DNA of 64,000 nucleotides from Diploscapter coronatus (lineage: Eukaryota; Nematoda; Chromadorea; Rhabditida; Rhabditidae), in the NCBI GenBank assembly GCA_964036155.1, contig OZ038422.1, positions 34,123,201-34,187,200 of the forward strand, written 5' to 3'. The position numbers and the translations under genes were made by a program. This document shows positions 1-13,300 of the stretch, piece by piece (position 1 is the stretch's first letter; every line of letters starts with the position of its first letter). The notes beneath the pieces were generated by a model that worked only from the letters and a program-made list of their open reading frames with translations, did not search any database and was not told the origin of the DNA.

Positions 1-3000
1 ACTAAATAACTGAATCAGAAGGCAGAGAAGACGAGCGCTGTGTCGACGTAAGCGATGGAGGCCTTAAATATGGACTGGGACGCGTTCGCGCGCGAGACTT
101 CTACCGCTTTTTCATGGAGCACTTTTTATGAGTGCAATATCTCTAACATCTTCTCTCTTCTATCGAACACCGTGTGTTGACCTGAGGAGAAGGGAGAAGC
201 CTAGCTTCTACCTGCCTGCCTGCCTGCTGCAAGCCAACCCGGCATATCCCAGACCAGAAGCATGCAACTCCGCTTGGAAAAACCAACCGACAACTTTAGA
301 CACGCGTCCATATCACTTATCATTACAATGATTGAAGCGCTCTATGCTGTTTTCGAAACTATTATTGTTATTATTTTCACGTGAATATAATAAAAATATG
401 ATCGAACAAAAACTGTGTTATCTAGTTTGAACCACGATACATACCATACTTTGAGGTAACTAACAAGTACGTAACACATCATCAGAGTAAAATTTATGTC
501 CATCGAAGGTTTAACGATTAAAAATCTTTATTCACGGTGGTGGTCGACTTCGAGGAAATCATGCGATTTATTCAATTTCACAGCTCCTCGATTAAGTCCA
601 GCTCATATTCTGGTTTGAAGTGCCATTTATCAGTATCGATTCAGAAATTAAATGCATCAGTTACGTCTTGCTATTTTAGTTATTTTACCACAATGATGCT
701 CACAATAGATCTCTTATGAAATCCGAAGAACTTATTTTACTTTACATAGATAGGCAGGGTTTTCTGGCTTTGAAATTTTTTGGTCTGAGATGTTTATATA
801 AAGATCTTTATCTTCATCTTTGAACTCTCAAAAATTACTTCATTAATCATGTGCGTTTATTTTCATTTATTCACCTCATTTATTATCTTTTTCTTCTTGA
901 TCCAGAACTACGCAATCTATCTAAAGTGATTATTTAGGTAAAACTAGTCAATGCTCAAGGTCAGTATTGTTTGGCTTTGAAAATCGTTGATCTGTCTTTG
1001 GCCCTAATTCAGGACTTGAAAGAAATTACTTCTTAGTTTTCCCCAGAACTTTAAAATTGCTTGTTTAATCTTTGATTATCCAATTTTATTCATAGTTCTG
1101 TAACTTCGTTTTTTACTCTTTTTTCGAATAAAACTAGCATATTGTGCAATCTGTCTAAAGCGATTATACTTCACAGTAAGCTTATCCTATTCGAATATGT
1201 TCCGGTTCAATATCTCCTTTTTCTAACATGCCATCGTCATATCTGCCATTCCATATGGATCCTTTCTTCATTCTTTCAGTTCTTAGAATCTCTCACATAT
1301 CCTTTAGTTCACCACCTCATTTTCTTATTTCTCAACGGTAGAAAAATCCTTTCTTCTCCACTTTCACCACACTACTTCTAGCAAAAAAAGGAGAAATAAT
1401 ATGATAAAAATGGAGGGAAAAAATTCTGTTAAAGGCAGCGTTCATATCTTTCTTTTCCTTGGCATTCGATATGTTCGTGCCGTTAGTCATATCTCATTCG
1501 ATTCAACAAAAAGTCGCAAAGAAGATGAAGAACAAGAAAAGAGGATTTGAACGCTTTACAAGGTGTTTTGTTTTTCACTTTCTCGTTATCACCACTTAAG
1601 CCACAACCGCTTGCCTGTTTAATAATCATGCAGGTATATTTTTGCATATGTGCGAGTGTTAAAATGATTTATTTATTTTCCATCAATCGAGGGTGTGGTA
1701 AAGGTTATTTTTACAGCGAACGAACATTTTTGATCACCAAGATAGGGGAAAGGTGAAGTTAGGAACGGCGATGCATGAAGTATAATACTTGAAACCTACG
1801 AATTTATGTACCAAAGTTTAGGATAGTTCCGAATTTGATCATTGAACTCCAAATGTTCAAGGAGAATTCAGACTTCAGAATTTTGATTTTTAATTTTAGA
1901 AACAATAGGAAATTTTCAATTTCGAAACAACGTCAGGGATATTAACAGGTCTAATAATGCAGGACTCAAAATCACTGAGATTCTGACCGAATGGGTAGAA
2001 TCCTGGCCTTGAGTGATAGGTTTCAGTTTTCTAGCCTCACCAATTTTAGCCGATTACTAAGGTCGAGTTCAGGTCAAGATGCTATCGACCTTTTAATATC
2101 CATCTGCGGTCTTTGAATGTTTAAAATTCTTAATTTAGAACTTCACCTATGGATAATAATTTTCGTTAAAAAAATTTCAAAAACAGCCTTTTGAACTTCA
2201 TTAGTTTGTCCATTTACTTTGACACACCCTTAACTTTTCTGTTCTATGCATTTTAAGTTTTCCTCGAAAAAAACTGTCCTCTTCTAGAAACAACTAAACT
2301 GCTTCTTTGTTTAATGAATAATGATGAGGATGAGATGGTGAAGCAATAAATAACTATGTCAGTTGATTCTGCAGAAAAAGGTAAGACGATTGGGTGTGAA
2401 ACCGTTTAAGGGCATTGTCTACTTTTTCGACGACGACGACATTTTTAAGTGATAGGCAAAAAATGATGAGACGAGACAAGCATCTACTTTCACTCTATTG
2501 TCTCTCTTCACTTCCTATCGTCAGAAATCTTTTCCCTCTCCATTTTCTTCATGCTATTTCTAGCTCGAGATAGAGAAATAGCATGGAAAACTGGAGAGAG
2601 TGAAGCGATATCTCTGCCGTTTAAGAACGAGTGTCTTGATCTCTTCTCGTTAGCATCAATTTCACTCTTTGTGTCTCTCGACTTCTCGCGATTCCCAAAT
2701 ATCTCATTCCGACCGAACCGACGCGCATTAGCCTTCTATAGGCAATCGAAGAACACCTAGAGAAGCAGAAAGTCGGAAAAAATCAAAGACACATAGGGAG
2801 AAATAGCGGCGAAATGATGAAAATGCGCAGAAAACTGGCTACAAACGCCTCTCGCGCTGCGCCACCCAAACTTTCAGTTCTTTCTCTGACCGTCTAGATA
2901 TCTATATCTTCCCAGATATTGGGGAAAAGCTCAACGACGATTTTCAAGATCCAAATCCGCGATAGGAGTGACACTCTTTTTCCACGCTGTATTTTAATCG

Positions 3001-3721
3001 AGGGACCAATTTAATCACTTTTTTGAACATAATAACAGAAAAACTTGAATCTTCTCGACATATCTTGCCATTTATGAGAACAATAATGCTGAGAAAGGGC
3101 ATCTATTAATCTGGTCACAAAACAATTCATATTATTTCAAGAAAATTGGCATTCCTTTTGAGTTGCATCCAATTTTCATCGTCAAATGCGCATTCTTGGC
3201 ATCGGGTGATTAAAAAACGACACCTCGTCTAAAGCATAAAATGCTATTTTTAAACAAACAAAACAAAATATCTATGCGGTTAAAAGTTTTTATTATTTTC
3301 GTTTGTTGTATTGTTGATGGAGATGAAATGGACGGACGGATTTGTATCACAAGAAGTGCACAGAGATGATGATTTGAAATTTGCTTCGAACGGTGATGAA
3401 AGGCATTTGTCAAGAAAGATGAAGTTGAACCGTTGATGTTTCTCTTGAAAAATACAGATGAAAGAAACAATAATAGAGATCGACCCAAAATGTGAAATTC
3501 TGAATGGTAAACTACAAAACAAGAAGGAGATAACAAGAAAAAGATGGAAAGAGGAGAGGATGGACGAATTTTCCCGAATCTGAGATGCACGGCCAAAGCA
3601 ACTAGGAGATAACAGCAGAAAATGAAGAGTGAAGAGCAGAGCAGTGACCGTGATTTGTGAATGGCAATCTGAGAAACTAGAATTGACGAAGTACAGCTTT
3701 CGAAGGTGAAATTCCAGCTGT
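1..3721. other. Region without a gene model, 3' of the collagen gene
   Basis: AT-rich DNA with only short, low-complexity open frames. The first 130 bases are GC-rich enough to hold part of a neighbouring gene, but neither strand gives a convincing exon with both splice sites. Part of 3200-3721 is likely collagen 3' UTR: an AATAAA on the minus strand lies near 3290. A perfect-looking hairpin at about 2534-2605 is listed separately. Confidence 0.4.
2534..2605. repeat. Imperfect palindrome (MITE-like hairpin)
   Basis: The left arm CTCTCCATTTTCTTCATGC (from 2537) is matched in inverse orientation by GCATGGAAAACTGGAGAG (from 2581), with TATTTCTAGC/GATAGAGAAATA at the centre. Looser pairing of CTCTCTTCACTT with GAGAGTGAAG extends it outward. 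A diverged relative may lie in a NOL8 intron near 19290-19415. Confidence 0.5.
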
Positions 3722-6700
3722 CTAATATCCTGGGGCAGTTCTGGGTGGTGGGCAGTGACTGAAATATAAATATGAATATTTTATGTTTTAATGCAAAGAT
3801 AAATATTTTAATGCTAAATTAAGTCATCAATCACAACTTTCTTACTACCAAAAGCTTAGGATATGCTCTCGAAAGCTAGCATCAGGATAAATATATGAAT
3901 AGAAGTTTTAATATTCAAATGGCTAATGGTAAATTTTGTCGGGAATAACATTTTAATAGAAGTTTTCATATTTTGTAAGAATTAGATTCAAGAACTTCCA
4001 TTCAAATCCAACTATTTACGACAATGTTTTTTTTCTCACATTGAAAAGTATGATAAAATTATAAAAAAAAAAAAAATAAATAAATTTACCTGCAGCCTCC
4101 GCTCTCGCCGTCTGAGAAAGTACTCATAAACAATTTCACATTTCAGGGTTAAAATGTAGACATTGATTAACAATATTTCAAAAGAACACGTTAACAATTC
4201 TAATCCCGAGGGTAAATTGTTTATGAAAATTTCGACGATACCTGGGCCTGGTGGTCCCTAAAATAGGTTTTGATAAAAATATATATATATATAAATCGAT
4301 AAAGATGAAATGATTGATTTCGACTCACAGCTTCTCCTGGGGCTCCTTAAATTATTTCAAAATTATGACTTGTGAGTTAATAAGCGAGAAGTTACAAACC
4401 TGGGTTTCCTGGGGCGCCATCCTGCAAGAAGATTCCATCAATTTATCGCTAGTTTAATTCTTCCCGAATGCTATTAAATCATTTCGAGTAAAGTCGAATG
4501 ACATTCGACTTGAAATGATTTAAAATAACATCGGAAATAAAAAAAAACGAGTGATAGATTGAAATCTTACGTTTCCAGCATCTCCGGCTGAAAATGATTA
4601 TTATTTTAATATTTATTTTTAGGTAAAATATTTCAGCAGGTGTCACTTACGAGGTCCTTGGCCACCGGGGTGTCCCTTAATCGAGATGGATTATTTTTAA
4701 AAATATTGAAAAAAATTATTACGAATTATTGACTTTTTCGGAAAATTCTAGATAAAATATTGTTTATGAAACAAACGAAAGTAAATTTCAATTTTCCATT
4801 TCCCGAAAAATATCATTCTTATAAGATAAATTCACTTACTGGGTTTCCTGGGTGTCTTAAAATCGTCGATCATATTTTTTGAAACTCAGATTTTTAAGCG
4901 CAGAAAATGACGACGTATTTTATCTAACTGAGATTTAAAGTATAATCTCAGATAGAAAAAAAACATGATCATTTGCTGTGCTCAATATAATCGGGAAAAT
5001 CCTCATTGTAAAATGAAGGACGTTTCTCGAGTTTCAGAAAATGCGCTTATCTGGTTGTCCCTGAAAATTTCAATTTAATTTCAAATTACTAAGTTTAACA
5101 GTCGATAAATCAGCTTACTGGTGGTCCCTGAAATATGCAAAATTAAAAACACCTTACTACGCAGAAACGAGTGAAGATCAACTTACGGGTGGTCCCTAAA
5201 ATAGAAAAATAAGTAAAATCAAAAATAATATGAAAGATGTCAAATTTTCGCTCAATTGCATTTTTTTTTTGCAAACTAGACGAAAATTTTGACTTCGATT
5301 TATAAAAATTCGAAAGCTTACAGTGGGTCCTGGTGGTCTGAAATTAGAATTATTAGGCGATAAATTAAATGGAAACAATAGTGAAAATGGCACAAGATAT
5401 GAATTTGAAAAATATACAAATGCCATTCCTTAAAAAATAAATAAATATTTACCCAGCTGGTCCGGGGCTTCCTGGGACTTCGTGAACTTGTCCGGGCTGT
5501 CCGGGAGATCTAAAATACAAAAAGTTGAAATATTTAAAGATCAAAGGATATATTTTAAAGGAAGTTACTTAAAGAGGAATATAGTCAAGGACGAAATTCG
5601 ACTTTTCGAAAAAAAGCCAACTTTGAATTTCATTTTGAACATTATTCATTTGAATGAAATACGAAATTCAAGGTTTTATTAGTTGAACTTCGCAGAAAAA
5701 TAAATTTGAGCTAAATCAAATATAACGTTAGTGATTAACTTGAAAGAAATTTCCTCTTTAAACTATTTGTCATGCTAATTTAGCATACTCACCCAGGATT
5801 TCCGGGCTGAAGAAGACGATTGAATATTCAGAATCAGCTTATCGTTTATATGAGCAAATTTCTATTTCCAATGGCAAAATTGATATTTTGCCATAGAAAT
5901 TGAAAATCGACGCCATATATTGATAATAGTTGATTAAGAATACGTACAGGTCCATCGTTTCCGGGTCTGGAGAAAGTGATTAATTAGGAACTGATTTGAA
6001 ATTAATATAGTCGGAAACTCACGGTCCAGGTGGTCCTGAAATTACATTATTATTATTATTATAAGAAATAATCAGCTGCTCATTTTGAAAATCTAATTTG
6101 TCCTTCCAAAATGTTTCATAATTTTTGTTCTAATATTTCAATACTTCCTGAATGTTTACCTTGTGGTCCGGGTGCTCCTTAAGTCGAATCGTTCAGATTC
6201 ATTTTTCATCATCACATATTTTGACAATATATCACTTTTAGGTACAATAATCGATAGAAATGAATTTTAAGTGATATCTCGTCGTCAAATGATCGAAAAA
6301 TGTCCAAACCGGGCTCGGCAGGCTGGCCGGGCTCTGAAAATGGTTAATTTAGACGGTGAAAATGAATTTAAGTCCTTGCCTCCATCGTGTCCTGGCTGAA
6401 AGAGACGACTTTATTCAATATCATTAAATCCCGGAGTTAAATTCAACATTTGGATTAAAACGCTTGGAATACTCCACATTTTGGCAACTTGGAAACTGCA
6501 CGACAGCATAGTAGTATGGGAAAGAAGGTTTACCGCCCAAAACCCTACTCTATTTCATATATCATGAGGTCATGCGTGTCATGCGGTTTCCAGATAGCTC
6601 CACATTTTAATTCCATCGTTAAATTTAGTCCGAAGACTAAAATGAAAATGAATACGGCACCTGTCCGGCTGAAAGCAATCGGATTATTTCAATTTCATAA

Positions 6701-9700
6701 TACGTTAATCTTACGTGGTCCCTTAGGTCCTGGTCTTCCTGGCTGAAATTTTCAACGATTAGTCCAGTTTCCAGCAATAGTTGATAAGATCATTCATCAA
6801 GCTATCGTAAGAATGAGATTTTTTGTAACTCAAAGGCCAAAATTGATTTTTTTCGAGTTAATATTTGACAAATGATTTATCAGAATATTGTAGAACGTCC
6901 GAACCTGTCCTGGTGGTCCTGAAATTATATGACTTAGTAAATATAGATGATGTTATTAAGGTAACTATATAATTTTAAACTTTAATATTTTTCAATGCAT
7001 ATATAAACGAAGAAAGTGAAAGATGCTACAATTAGGAAGTATTGCACATATCCAGGCACCTTACTACTTCGATATAACATCACTTTGTTTAGGTATATAT
7101 ATATATATATATATATAAAAGACGTCTATAAGCTAATTTCGAATCTTAGGATTATTCTAAATGCAGGAGAATAGACAAATCAATAATAAGAATAATTGTT
7201 ACCAGCTGGGCAGTCGAAGCAGAACTTGTCGGCAGATGGCTGCTCATCGGGATGGGCATCAGCTCCCTAAAGTCATTATAATCAATAATTTTTTGGATTT
7301 TCGAATTCATCGTCAAAATTTCGTTGACGATATTTCTTTCACTTACAGGCTGTCCGTCGGATCCTGAGAGTCGATTTTAGTATAAATAAATCAGGCTTAA
7401 CCATTTCCAAATTGTAAATTAAACCAAATGTTATACATGTCATATATAAAGTATCACACGCATTATATTTATAACATTTTGGTTAATCAATTTACTAATT
7501 TTGGTTATAGTAAAACTCGGCTATTTATACAAATCAGCTACCTGGGTTTCCGTCTTGTCTGAAATAAACGGCTCAATAAAAGAAAACGATTGAGTTAAAT
7601 CATGATATCGTTCACTAATCATGACTGTTAGAGTAAACAATATACAGAATATTGGAAAATTTTCAAATATTTACCCGGGCATTCCATCTGGGCCTGGCCT
7701 GAAATTGATTGATTAATACGGTAATTTTGTTGATGGATTTTATAAGGTTTACAAAAGAAATCATAGCAAAAGTCTTACTACTACATCAAATTTAGCTAAC
7801 AATTCACGTTAATAATTTCTGCATATATAGTTATAAAATCGATAAAAATTACGTACTCTCCTGGAGGACCAGCAGAACCAACTCCGCACGAACAGCACTC
7901 TCCGTGGCCGCCGCCACCTGTAAGTGGATAAACTTAATTCGCTATCATATAAGCTATCGCCAATAGAAATGTTTTTTGGTAAGTACAGATGCGATGCGTC
8001 CATATTTGTGAACAAATCGCATTAATTAACAATAGGTAAACATAAAACGAAAGTTTCTAACCGCCGACTGCGGCGTCAGTTCCATAGCCGCCAGCATCGT
8101 ACGACGAGGCACCTCGGGCGACGGCGCGTCTGTGCGAGACGAACATTCTCCTCGAGTGGCCGGTGTATCCGTTGGATCTCTTGCGCTGGACGGCTCTCTT
8201 GATTCTTCCTGGCACTCCCTTGATGTGCTCGAACTGCAAAACGAAATAGTCTTATACAAATTTGAGAAACACTATCTTGTATCACTATTTGAACTTTAAT
8301 GAAGTTATACTTCATAATTGATGAGCATTCATGATAGACAAAATTGTAAATAAAAAGCAGTGCCCTTAAAATTGTTTATAGGGATATAGAGGGAAGAATG
8401 ATGTGATGATACCGCCATTTTCTTTCGAAATTCAACGTTCACTTGTAAAAAGTATGATCATTCTCTTAGGCTTCAAGCAAAGATTCTGTGTTTTTGCAGT
8501 TTAAAGAGTTTTCTTCAGAATGTATCTCAATGTTCGATTGCGTCATATTATTTTCGCTGAAACAGTCAGAAACTTTAGTCTCCTTCTGAAAGCTGTTGGT
8601 CAGAGAAGCGGCTAAAAAGCAAGAGACCCACGGAGATCCAAGAGACTCGGCTAATAGAGCCCTCTTACCCACTTTGCATTTCTCTATGTTTCTGTATTTC
8701 GCTCACTTCATTCCAGTTCACTTCCTCACTTTCTCCGCTCCTTTCATCGTTTTTGCTGATTCGACGACAACTGACGTTTTTTCGCAGTCGCTGGAATCTG
8801 GATTATTCCAGAAAAGTGAGTCCAGATTGATGAAAATGTGTTGTTATTGCCAAATCGCACACAGCGGTGGAAAACAGCGGTTTCGCAATAAACTGACAAG
8901 AACGTTTGACAGTTAACTGGCGCTTCTGCTAATTTATCACACGCATAATGCAACTGCTATTCGACAAGACCTATCTTTTTCTACGCTATTTCGTCCTACC
9001 TTCCTTCCCTGCCCTATCCCTAACTATAGACCTCGTAATCTCATCATATAGTAAAATTTCCTGCGCATAAACATCTAAAATTGCATGTCTTAAAAATAAT
9101 AGATGATTTGGAAGAAAGAAATCTAATTGAATATTATAAGTCAAAAATAAATGCTCTTGTGCACTAGCTATGATTAAATCGAATTTTGATTTAATGGGAT
9201 TAAATGTTGCAAGAATGTATTTTCCTCAATCAATGCGTTTAGAAAGATACTATTACTATTATTATTGCTATTATTCTCAACATTTTTATTCTCTTCACTC
9301 ATTACTATCCCACTACTCATATTGCATCTAAGACCTAGAACTATGCCCATCCCAGATTCCAGATTTACGCACATACACGCAGACATTAGCGGCAAGGAGT
9401 TGAGAAAGAGGAAAAAGAAGAACGCGAGAAAATTATGGAGATTTTCTCTGAGAATGGATGGGTGAATTGTTGAGTTGTTGTAGAGTTATTATTATCGAGG
9501 ACGACGCGCGAGTCAAGTACTGTCAAGCATTTAGGCGTAATAATAATAATAATAATAATAATAATGCGAATGTAATCGAGTTATTAGTTGGAACGTTTTT
9601 TCTCGAAACAATAGAAAATAGTTAAGAGCCTATAAATGATCGGGAAATGTAAAAAAATTAATTGAATGAAAAATTTAGTAGATCGAAGATCTGGGTTTTC

Positions 9701-10306
9701 TTTGAAAATTTAACCATTTTGTGGATGAACTGATAAGTCTTGATTAAATTGAACAAAAATGGGTGATTTTTCAAAGGAGCTCAAAGTGAGTTCTGCTCTT
9801 TTAGTCGTAACATGTACGATTCGAATACGTACTCTGTTGTACTCATCCCAGAGTCCGTCGGTTCTGTGTCGGCAGAAGTCGACCTCGTTCTGGAGGGTGG
9901 ACTGCACGTGCTGCATGTAGTTGTACAACATTGGAACTGCGATGATGGCAGTCAGGGTGGCCACAGTTGAGATGGCAATTCCTGCAAACAACACAATTTC
10001 GACTAGTTCAGCTCCAAATTGTGAACTTTTTTGAATGAATCACGCAATATCGCTCAACATGAAAATGTTGCAATAGTGCGAAGAAACGAAGGCAGATTTA
10101 AGTTCAATTAAACTCGAAATGGTGTGCGCAAAAATTGGTCCTAATTACGATAGTTGACCTTCTGATTGGAAAATTTTGTTTTATGGCGCTACAAATTCAG
10201 GTTTACTAACACATGCAATTTTAAACTGATAGTGCTCACCGAAGAAGGCCAATTTTCTGAGGGACTCGGCCTCGGAGGCCAGCTTCTTAGGATCCTCCGA
10301 TGACAT
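3722..10306 (-). CDS. Cuticle collagen split into many microexons
   Basis: Structural collagen of the nematode cuticle, secreted and trimerised. The start is the ATG at 10306. Exons: 10306-10240, 9981-9833, 8233-8062, 7917-7857, 7698-7675, 7558-7542, 7363-7347, 7266-7203, 6918-6905, 6742-6715, 6668-6661, 6395-6380, 6333-6310, 6177-6160, 6035-6023, 5966-5948, 5806-5793, 5509-5453, 5337-5322, 5195-5187, 5127-5119, 4675-4651, 4587-4571, 4421-4400, 4345-4329, 4257-4242, 4111-4090, 3758-3722. Phases close to 323 aa. In order the protein has a hydrophobic signal anchor (residues 23-41), the collagen block ending FCRHRTDGLWDEYNR, a furin/BLI-4-like site QRKRS near residue 90, cysteine motif ECCSCGVG, interrupted Gly-X-Y, motif FCFDCPAG, more Gly-X-Y, and the tail HCPPPRTAPGY. 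Exon 6395-6380 uses a GC donor (GGAG|GCAAGG). Two further Gly-X-Y exon-like pieces at 5060-5052 and 4855-4840 do not fit the frame. The family is certain; the exact paralogue is not assigned. Confidence 0.9.
4840..5060 (-). pseudogene. Two decayed collagen microexons
   Basis: 5060-5052 reads Gly-Gln-Pro after a good TTTTCAG acceptor but is followed by GATAAG instead of GTAAG. 4855-4840 reads His-Pro-Gly-Asn-Pro after a TTTTAAG acceptor with a good GTAAG donor, but needs an incoming phase that no neighbouring exon supplies. Joining exon 5127-5119 directly to 4675-4651 keeps the frame, so these look like exons lost by splice-site mutation and now lying inside an intron. An assembly error is the alternative. 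Confidence 0.55.
6477..6603. repeat. Palindromic repeat, family B, in a collagen intron
   Basis: Ends GGCAACTTGGAAACT and, inverted, GCGGTTTCCAGATAGC, with an interior containing ACCGCCCAAAACCCTACTC. The same layout (GGCAACTT...GAAAC at one end, TTTCCAAATAGCC-like at the other, CACCCTATTTCGCATGG inside) recurs at 47163-47287 and 62349-62472. It lies between collagen exons 6661-6668 and 6380-6395. Confidence 0.5.
7096..7119. repeat. TA dinucleotide microsatellite
   Basis: A run of about eleven TA units inside a collagen intron. A shorter TA run sits at 4281-4295 in another intron of the same gene. Confidence 0.8.
8976..9052. repeat. Repeat family D copy in collagen intron 2
   Basis: On the minus strand it reads GGTCTATAGTTAGGGATAGGG followed by a GGAAGGAAGG stretch and GACGAAATAG. 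Relatives at 15544-15636 and 23846-23930 share the CTATAG(C/T)TAGGG-TAGGG core and the purine-rich continuation. Confidence 0.5.
9539..9565. repeat. TAA trinucleotide microsatellite
   Basis: About nine TAA/ATA units in collagen intron 2 (8234-9832). No gene lies here. Confidence 0.8.
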
Positions 10307-13300
10307 CTGAAACAATACGAATATGCTCAAAGGCTAACAATCGGAATTAACAACGACATAACACACGGAACTGCGAATTGTGTGAATTCAATTGAATTGT
10401 CTTCGATAAAAAAATTAGGAAGGATGTTGGATGAAGAGATTGGAGAGGGGATCTGTATGTTGCTTATGTGATGCGGTGTGGTTGGTTGGCCAGAGGAGTG
10501 AGGGGAGATGCTTGAAACGTCGTCTGTGCAGGGATGGGGAATGCCAACAGCTGCATGCAAATAAAGAGGAAATGAACAGAAGTGAGAAGGGAGGAAGCTG
10601 TTGCGCGGGCAGAGGAAGAAAGCACAGTGCCTGACTGTGGAAGGAGGGGGAAGCAAGCAAGTGACTCGATCCTCGCGATTGATGAGGAGATGACGATGAT
10701 GAGGCTGAAGAGGCCAACGAAGGCAAAGCATGGAAACCAGGAAGCCACATGCAACACGGCAAAATGCCGCTTGACGATTCACTCCCAGCGGAGAGGACAG
10801 AAAAAGTGACAACTACATTCGAAACAATAGAACACAGGGAGGAACTCGTCAAGAGAATTCCAGAATAATCCCGAGGCAAAACACGCGAGTAGATGTGGAA
10901 GTTTACGAGGTTGTAGGCATTGAAGACCGAATGGCGAGATGAGCGTTAAATGTATGGGGTAAATGAGGGCTTGAGAGACTGGATCGAAGCAGAGTAGAGA
11001 GAATGAGCGCCGTTGTCGAAAAGTCGAAAGTCGAATGGTAATGGAGTATATCCCACGCGAAGTGGAGATTAGAGAACTAGTCAGACCGAAATCCATGCGC
11101 GTTTAAATAACATCCAATAGACAGTTGCAAAATAAATACATATATTATATAATGAATTGTCTTACACGTAACAATGTACAAATCTTCTTCGACGGCGACG
11201 ACTAACTTACAGCGAAGAGACGATGGCCTCATCTCTCGATCTACTCGTCCTTTTATAGGTAAACTTGGTTTCGATAGCTGCAACCGTGACACAAACCTTG
11301 TAGAGAGTAAGGCAGAAAGACAAAGATACTACCTGTTAGGCAGGTAGGGCAGAAGCTGAACAAAACCGCGAGAGATTACTGCGAATGGAGAGGGCGACGG
11401 GAGAAGATGCCCCGGCCGAGAAAGGCAGGGGGCGCTCTGACTGTCTCATCATGACTACCCAACACAACCTACACAGTAAAAAAGCGAATAAATGGACGAC
11501 GAAAAAGGCGACAGAAAAAAAATTCCGACACCGGGCGAGAACAAAAATGCCAGACGAAAAAGGCAGTCCCCCTTCCCCCAGCCAACTACTGCGGAAGCCG
11601 TGTCACTATCGAAAAAGTCAAGAGTGGTAAAAATGTAACTCATACGATACACATTCGACGTGAAACCAATGGGTCCTCTCATTCACAATAAATATTGTAT
11701 TAAGTTAGGCAATAATTATTACATGAATGTAGGGTGTATGAATATATGACACATTGGTACGCAATAACAATGCAAACGAACGAGCAATTAAATCCCAAGC
11801 ATTTATGCGAGTGCATTGTTCCTGGTTCACATAATACGCTTGAAGCGTTCATTTTCGACGTCAAATAGGACTTCACGAGGGTCTTCGAAAACGTCTGTAT
11901 ACTTTGGCAAATCATGTTCGGGAATTCAAAAGGTTTGCAACTTGGCGAAATAATATCCAGGGCTGGAAGGGGTAGGGAAACGTTTTTTAAAATTTTTATT
12001 TTTGCATACTGTTACTGTCTCTTCAAATTGTGAAGTTTGCAGATTTACGTATTTACATGTTTGTTAACTTTTCCTCAGCGTACTTCTTTTAAATTACCAA
12101 GTTTGTTGGTTGACACATTTTCGTTTTGCCGAAGTCCATTTCTGATCCTTTTATCATTTTTTCTACCAACGTTTTGTCTTTAGTTTAGAAAATTATAAAT
12201 AAGTGTGTCCGAAATTTTGCAATGCTGATAGTAGGTAATTGTATTTTTTCGCACCCTTCTTTCTTGATAATAGGTTGGATTTTTTCTGGTCGAGTGATAA
12301 AAAGGCGAGATGATGCAAATTACGCGAAGGAGGTGACCTCTGCTTTTGTTTGATAGCGCTTCGAAAAAGCTCCGAAAAACGCTACTAGTTTGGGGGTGAG
12401 CTAGTGCCGTCTCATTTGGTAAGGGTTGGAATTAAAATGACCCTTGTTGAAGGAAATGGGGCGGGTGAAAAAGTCGTAGAGAGGTGGAGATAGATAGGCT
12501 GAAGAAGGTGGTTTCAGTTGGCAGTTAGACAAAGCGCCCCATTGAGTACACAAAAGGGTAACGAGGTAATGAAAAAAAAAAGTGAAGGAGAGGAGGAGGG
12601 AAAGAAAACGGTTAACAGTTGAATCGACCCCTGCATCATGCATTATGCAAAGGGACAGGGGGCAAGGGACAGGACGAGGAGGAGAAGGTAAAGCAACCGA
12701 AAAATCGCACCAGTTACGGTTCAAGTCAAACGCGTTGGGCAAAAAGGCAAATTTTCTTCGCAGCCCTCCCCAGCTTCTACACCGCTAGCCGAAAAACAAG
12801 TTCCATTCATTATGCAAAAATTTTGTTTTCGCTTTTTCACTTTCCTCCGCGATTTTTGCTTCCGCTAAATTGAAATGGGGCTAGCGAATTGGTGGATAAG
12901 TAAAAGCAGGATGAGACTTCGGATTCTTAATTGCAGAGAGTTATACTGTATATCCAAGTCCAAAGTGGCAATGGATAAGAAGTGAAGTGCGGAATGAAAA
13001 GGGGGGGAGGGAGAGTTCAAGGGTCGCTCAAGTAATAATTCAAATGAGGATAGGGGATATGGAGACGTGAAAATGCCACGATCATCTTACATACACAATG
13101 TTGAAAAACGGTCGGAAGAGGGGCGTTCAAGGACGTTGTGCCACGAGAAGCAGGGCATATGATTCAGAGATGTTCGGAATTTGAATTTTGAAAAAATCGC
13201 AACAAAATTGAAACTTTTCAGGGATCAAGAATCAGAATTATACTTGAGACTTTTACTTTGACTCAGAGAATAGAAATTTAGTTACGATTATGAACGATTC

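Noticed and set aside
1..130. GC-rich start of the window with open frames on both strands (an ATG at 69 on the plus strand; a minus-strand frame ending at a TGA near 20)
   Set aside because: Could be an exon of a flanking gene, but no matching splice site pair or recognisable peptide; the evidence does not favour either strand.
3210..3596. 128-codon minus-strand open frame
   Set aside because: Low-complexity, in the collagen 3' flank, no domain, no splice context.
10327..11096. Several overlapping open frames of 90-160 codons on both strands
   Set aside because: They arise from purine-rich DNA that is open in many frames; compositions are Ser/Pro/His or Arg/Glu rich with no motif and no exon links.
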